Source of the DNA: Caldifarciminota bacterium
Lineage (GTDB): Bacteria; Hydrothermota; Tepidihabitantia; Tepidihabitantales; Tepidihabitantaceae
DNA length: 64,000 bases
Assembly: GCA_026418295.1 (NCBI GenBank)
Contig: JAOABP010000001.1
Location: 434,001-498,000 of the forward strand
Direction: 5' to 3'
Below, piece by piece: positions 62,344 to 64,000 of this stretch; position 1 is the stretch's first letter, and every line of letters begins with the position of its first letter. Under the pieces are notes generated by a model. That model had not been told where the DNA came from and searched no databases. It saw only the letters and a program-made list of their open reading frames with translations. The translations under genes and the position numbers were made by a program.

Positions 62344-63392
62344 AGGTCGGACTGGTAGGTCTGCCCAATGTGGGCAAAAGTTCACTTTTCAATCTGCTAA
62401 CCGGTGCGGGCGCCCGGGTCGATCTTTTCCCCTTTACTACAATTGAGAAAAATGTCGGTATTGTTGCCGTACCCGATGAGCGGTTAAAACGGATCGCTGA
62501 GGTCATCAAGCCGAAGAAAGTAACTCCGGCCCACATCGAGTTTGTCGACATCGCCGGACTGGTAAAAGGTGCCAGTTCAGGCGAAGGACTGGGAAACAGA
62601 TTTCTTGCCCATATCCGTGAGGTAGACCTGCTGCTTCATCTTGTCCGCAATTTCTCTACTCCTGACATTCCGCACATCCTTGACTCAATCGATCCGGACC
62701 GGGATATGGAAATTGTCGAGTCCGAACTGGCAATCGCTGACCTCACCGTCGTGGAAAAAAGACTGGCATCGGCAGTAAAAGAACCGGAGAGTCCTCACAA
62801 GCACCACCTGATTTCCGCCCTGAAGAAACTGGACGCCGCGCTTCAGCGCTCGTTTCAGCCTCCGGATCTTACACCGGAAGAAAAGCATACAGTCCGAGAT
62901 CTCTCTCTCTTCGTGCTGAAACCGGTCCTCTATGTACTGAACTGTTCTGATGCTGAACCGGCAGATATTAACCACTTTCCCAAGCTTGCCCGCCGTCAGC
63001 CGATCCTGTTTTCCGCACTGCTGGAACAGGTGCTGGCAGATCTTCCTGAAACTGACCGGCGGGAAATGCGCCTCAGCCTCAATCTTCATCCCGAAGGACC
63101 GGGGGCGATTGTGAGTGCCTGTTTTACCACCCTGAATCTCCGCCGATTCTACACTGTGAAGGGAGAAGAAACCCGCGCCTGGTCGGCGCCGGCGGGCACT
63201 ACGGCACTTGATGCTGCCTACATGATACATTCTGACATTGGCAGCGGCTTTATCAAAGCAGAAGTAGTCAACTGGCAGGACCTGATTACCGCCGGCAGTT
63301 TTCTGGCTGCTCATAATACCGGCAAGGTAAAAATTGAGGGTAAAAGCTATCTGATTCAGGATGGCGATGTCCTCTTGATCAGATTCAAATAA
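62340..63392 (+). CDS. ychF: Redox-regulated ATPase YchF/OLA1 family
   Basis: An OBG-family ATPase associated with ribosomes and stress responses. 350 residues, GTG start overlapping the pth stop. G1 is LPNVGKSSLFNLLTG (8-22), G2 is FPFTTIEKNVGI and G3 is DIAGLVKGASSGEGLGNRFL. The G4 region is NCSDAEPA, differing from NKxD as in ATP-preferring YchF. The C-terminal TGS domain starts near RRFYTVKGEETRAWS. It is slightly shorter than the usual 363. Confidence 0.95.
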   Translation: MKVGLVGLPNVGKSSLFNLLTGAGARVDLFPFTTIEKNVGIVAVPDERLKRIAEVIKPKKVTPAHIEFVDIAGLVKGASSGEGLGNRFLAHIREVDLLLHLVRNFSTPDIPHILDSIDPDRDMEIVESELAIADLTVVEKRLASAVKEPESPHKHHLISALKKLDAALQRSFQPPDLTPEEKHTVRDLSLFVLKPVLYVLNCSDAEPADINHFPKLARRQPILFSALLEQVLADLPETDRREMRLSLNLHPEGPGAIVSACFTTLNLRRFYTVKGEETRAWSAPAGTTALDAAYMIHSDIGSGFIKAEVVNWQDLITAGSFLAAHNTGKVKIEGKSYLIQDGDVLLIRFK

Positions 63393-63405
63393 GAAAGGAG
63401 GATCG

Positions 63406-63744
63406 ATGAACCAATATGAATTGGCAGCAATAATTGACGGCAATCTGAATGAAGAGTCTGTAATTAGAATCCGTCAAGAGCTGGAACAGTTGCTGAAAAA
63501 CCATGGAGGCAGTGTGCTTGACGCCAGAACTGAACGCCGCGCCTTCGCTTATCCCATCCGGAAGCAGCGTGAAGGCACATATATTTTCATCAACTTCCAG
63601 TCCCCCCCCACTACTCCGGAAAACCTCCGGCGCGACCTGCTGCATCGAGAAGAATTACTGCGGCTAGCAATCTTTAGGCTGCCCCAGCGGAAGACAACTG
63701 AACCAGCGCATAACGAAGCACCTACCCCGACATCAACAGTATGA
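63406..63744 (+). CDS. rpsF: 30S ribosomal protein S6
   Basis: 112 residues: MNQYELAAIIDGNLNEES, followed by ARTERRAFAYPIRKQREGTYIFINFQS and LLRLAIFRLP. AAGGAGGA precedes the ATG. It overlaps ssb by 4 nt; the rpsF-ssb order is classic and rpsR would be expected after the window edge. Confidence 0.96.
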   Translation: MNQYELAAIIDGNLNEESVIRIRQELEQLLKNHGGSVLDARTERRAFAYPIRKQREGTYIFINFQSPPTTPENLRRDLLHREELLRLAIFRLPQRKTTEPAHNEAPTPTSTV

Positions 63745-64000
63745 GTATGAACGATCAGAAACCAGGTGCTGCAAATTCATCCCGGGGCGAAGGTTTGTCG
63801 GGTCCGGGACTTCGTCTTGCCTATCTGAATAACGTTGTGGTTATGGGACGGCTGGTTGCCGACCCGGACATCCGTTACACTCCCAAGGGAACTCCGCACT
63901 GCACCTTCCGGATCGCGGTCAACCGACGATTCAAAGACCAGACCAGCAATGAGTGGCGGGAAGACACTTACTTTTTTACTGTCAGCAGCTGGGGACCGCT
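63741..64000 (+). CDS. ssb: Single-stranded DNA-binding protein (3' end beyond window)
   Basis: 86 codons visible. The OB-fold begins LAYLNNVVVMGRLVADPDIRYTPKGTP and continues TFRIAVNRRFKD and EDTYFFTVSSWGP. An N-terminal extension of about 27 residues rich in Gly and Ser precedes the OB fold. It starts with ATG 63741 (or 63747) and is coupled to rpsF. Confidence 0.93.
   Translation, partial: MSMNDQKPGAANSSRGEGLSGPGLRLAYLNNVVVMGRLVADPDIRYTPKGTPHCTFRIAVNRRFKDQTSNEWREDTYFFTVSSWGP

Overview
The window looks like a chromosomal stretch of a free-living, Gram-negative-type bacterium. It is moderately GC-rich, gene-dense and has short intergenic gaps. At least nine large secreted proteins end in a C-terminal tail of the type IX sorting or FlgD-like kind (a 'GR.V' strand followed by 'PAGVYFVR'). 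With serpin, Asp-box and YVTN propeller proteins, this suggests an FCB-type lineage such as candidate phylum WOR-3/Stahlbacteria. That assignment is inference; no rRNA is present to confirm it.

Layout. 1-2377: carbamate kinase (cut by the window edge), divergent from a DUF2703 protein and a methyltransferase, then the RNase P RNA. 2.6-4.0 kb: glutamine synthetase. 4.1-6.9 kb: a large secreted protein with a small frameshifted lipoprotein gene upstream. 7.0-8.8 kb: RidA, a TPR protein and a hydrogenase-maturation protease, tightly coupled. 8.8-14.6 kb (minus strand): an eight-gene operon rpsP-khpA-trmD-rplS-rnhB-yraN-comM-nucleotide sugar dehydrogenase, without rimM. 14.6-17.9 kb: rmuC and an Asp-box secreted protein. 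17.9-25.8 kb: acyl-CoA synthetase, serpin, a tryptophanase-like lyase with a nitrilase, and a YVTN-propeller secreted protein. 25.9-30.3 kb: a hypothetical exported protein, a lipoprotein phosphoesterase, an Asp-box secreted protein and an MFS exporter. 30.35-34.87 kb: a cassette holding a subtilisin-like protease (AT-rich, two homopolymer frameshifts) and a BsuPI-type inhibitor-domain protein, bracketed by an exact 43-bp direct repeat. 34.9-45.2 kb: a glycosyltransferase-TPR fusion, PLP homeostasis protein, minimal metallopeptidase, secreted protein, a symporter with a tiny accessory membrane protein, M1 aminopeptidase, UPF0158 protein and an exported VCBS-like protein. 45.3-51.8 kb: tRNA-Ser(GGA), a YdeI-like protein, a YHS-HMA copper ATPase, a secreted protein, a CDF metal exporter and a GNAT-like protein. 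52.1-56.5 kb: DUF58 and BatA-like proteins, a hypothetical and an M20 peptidase. 56.6-64 kb: exported esterase, ispE, tRNA-Gln(TTG), prs, rplY, pth, ychF, rpsF and ssb (cut by the window edge).

How it works together. The housekeeping blocks (translation, tRNA, PRPP, isoprenoid, nitrogen) are interleaved with a secreted, protein- and peptide-degrading repertoire: S8 protease, M1 and M20 peptidases, an esterase, a tryptophanase-like lyase, and protease inhibitors (serpin, BsuPI). This fits a heterotroph feeding on peptides.

The clearest unexpected signal is regulatory. Many cytoplasmic and membrane genes have a TTGACA-like -35, a 16-18 bp spacer and a -10 whose end lies only 5-7 nt before the start codon, so their mRNAs should be leaderless. 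Most genes for tail-bearing secreted proteins instead have a leader with a strong Shine-Dalgarno. The second notable signal is the repeat-bracketed protease/inhibitor cassette with homopolymer frameshifts and a GAGTA tandem repeat upstream.
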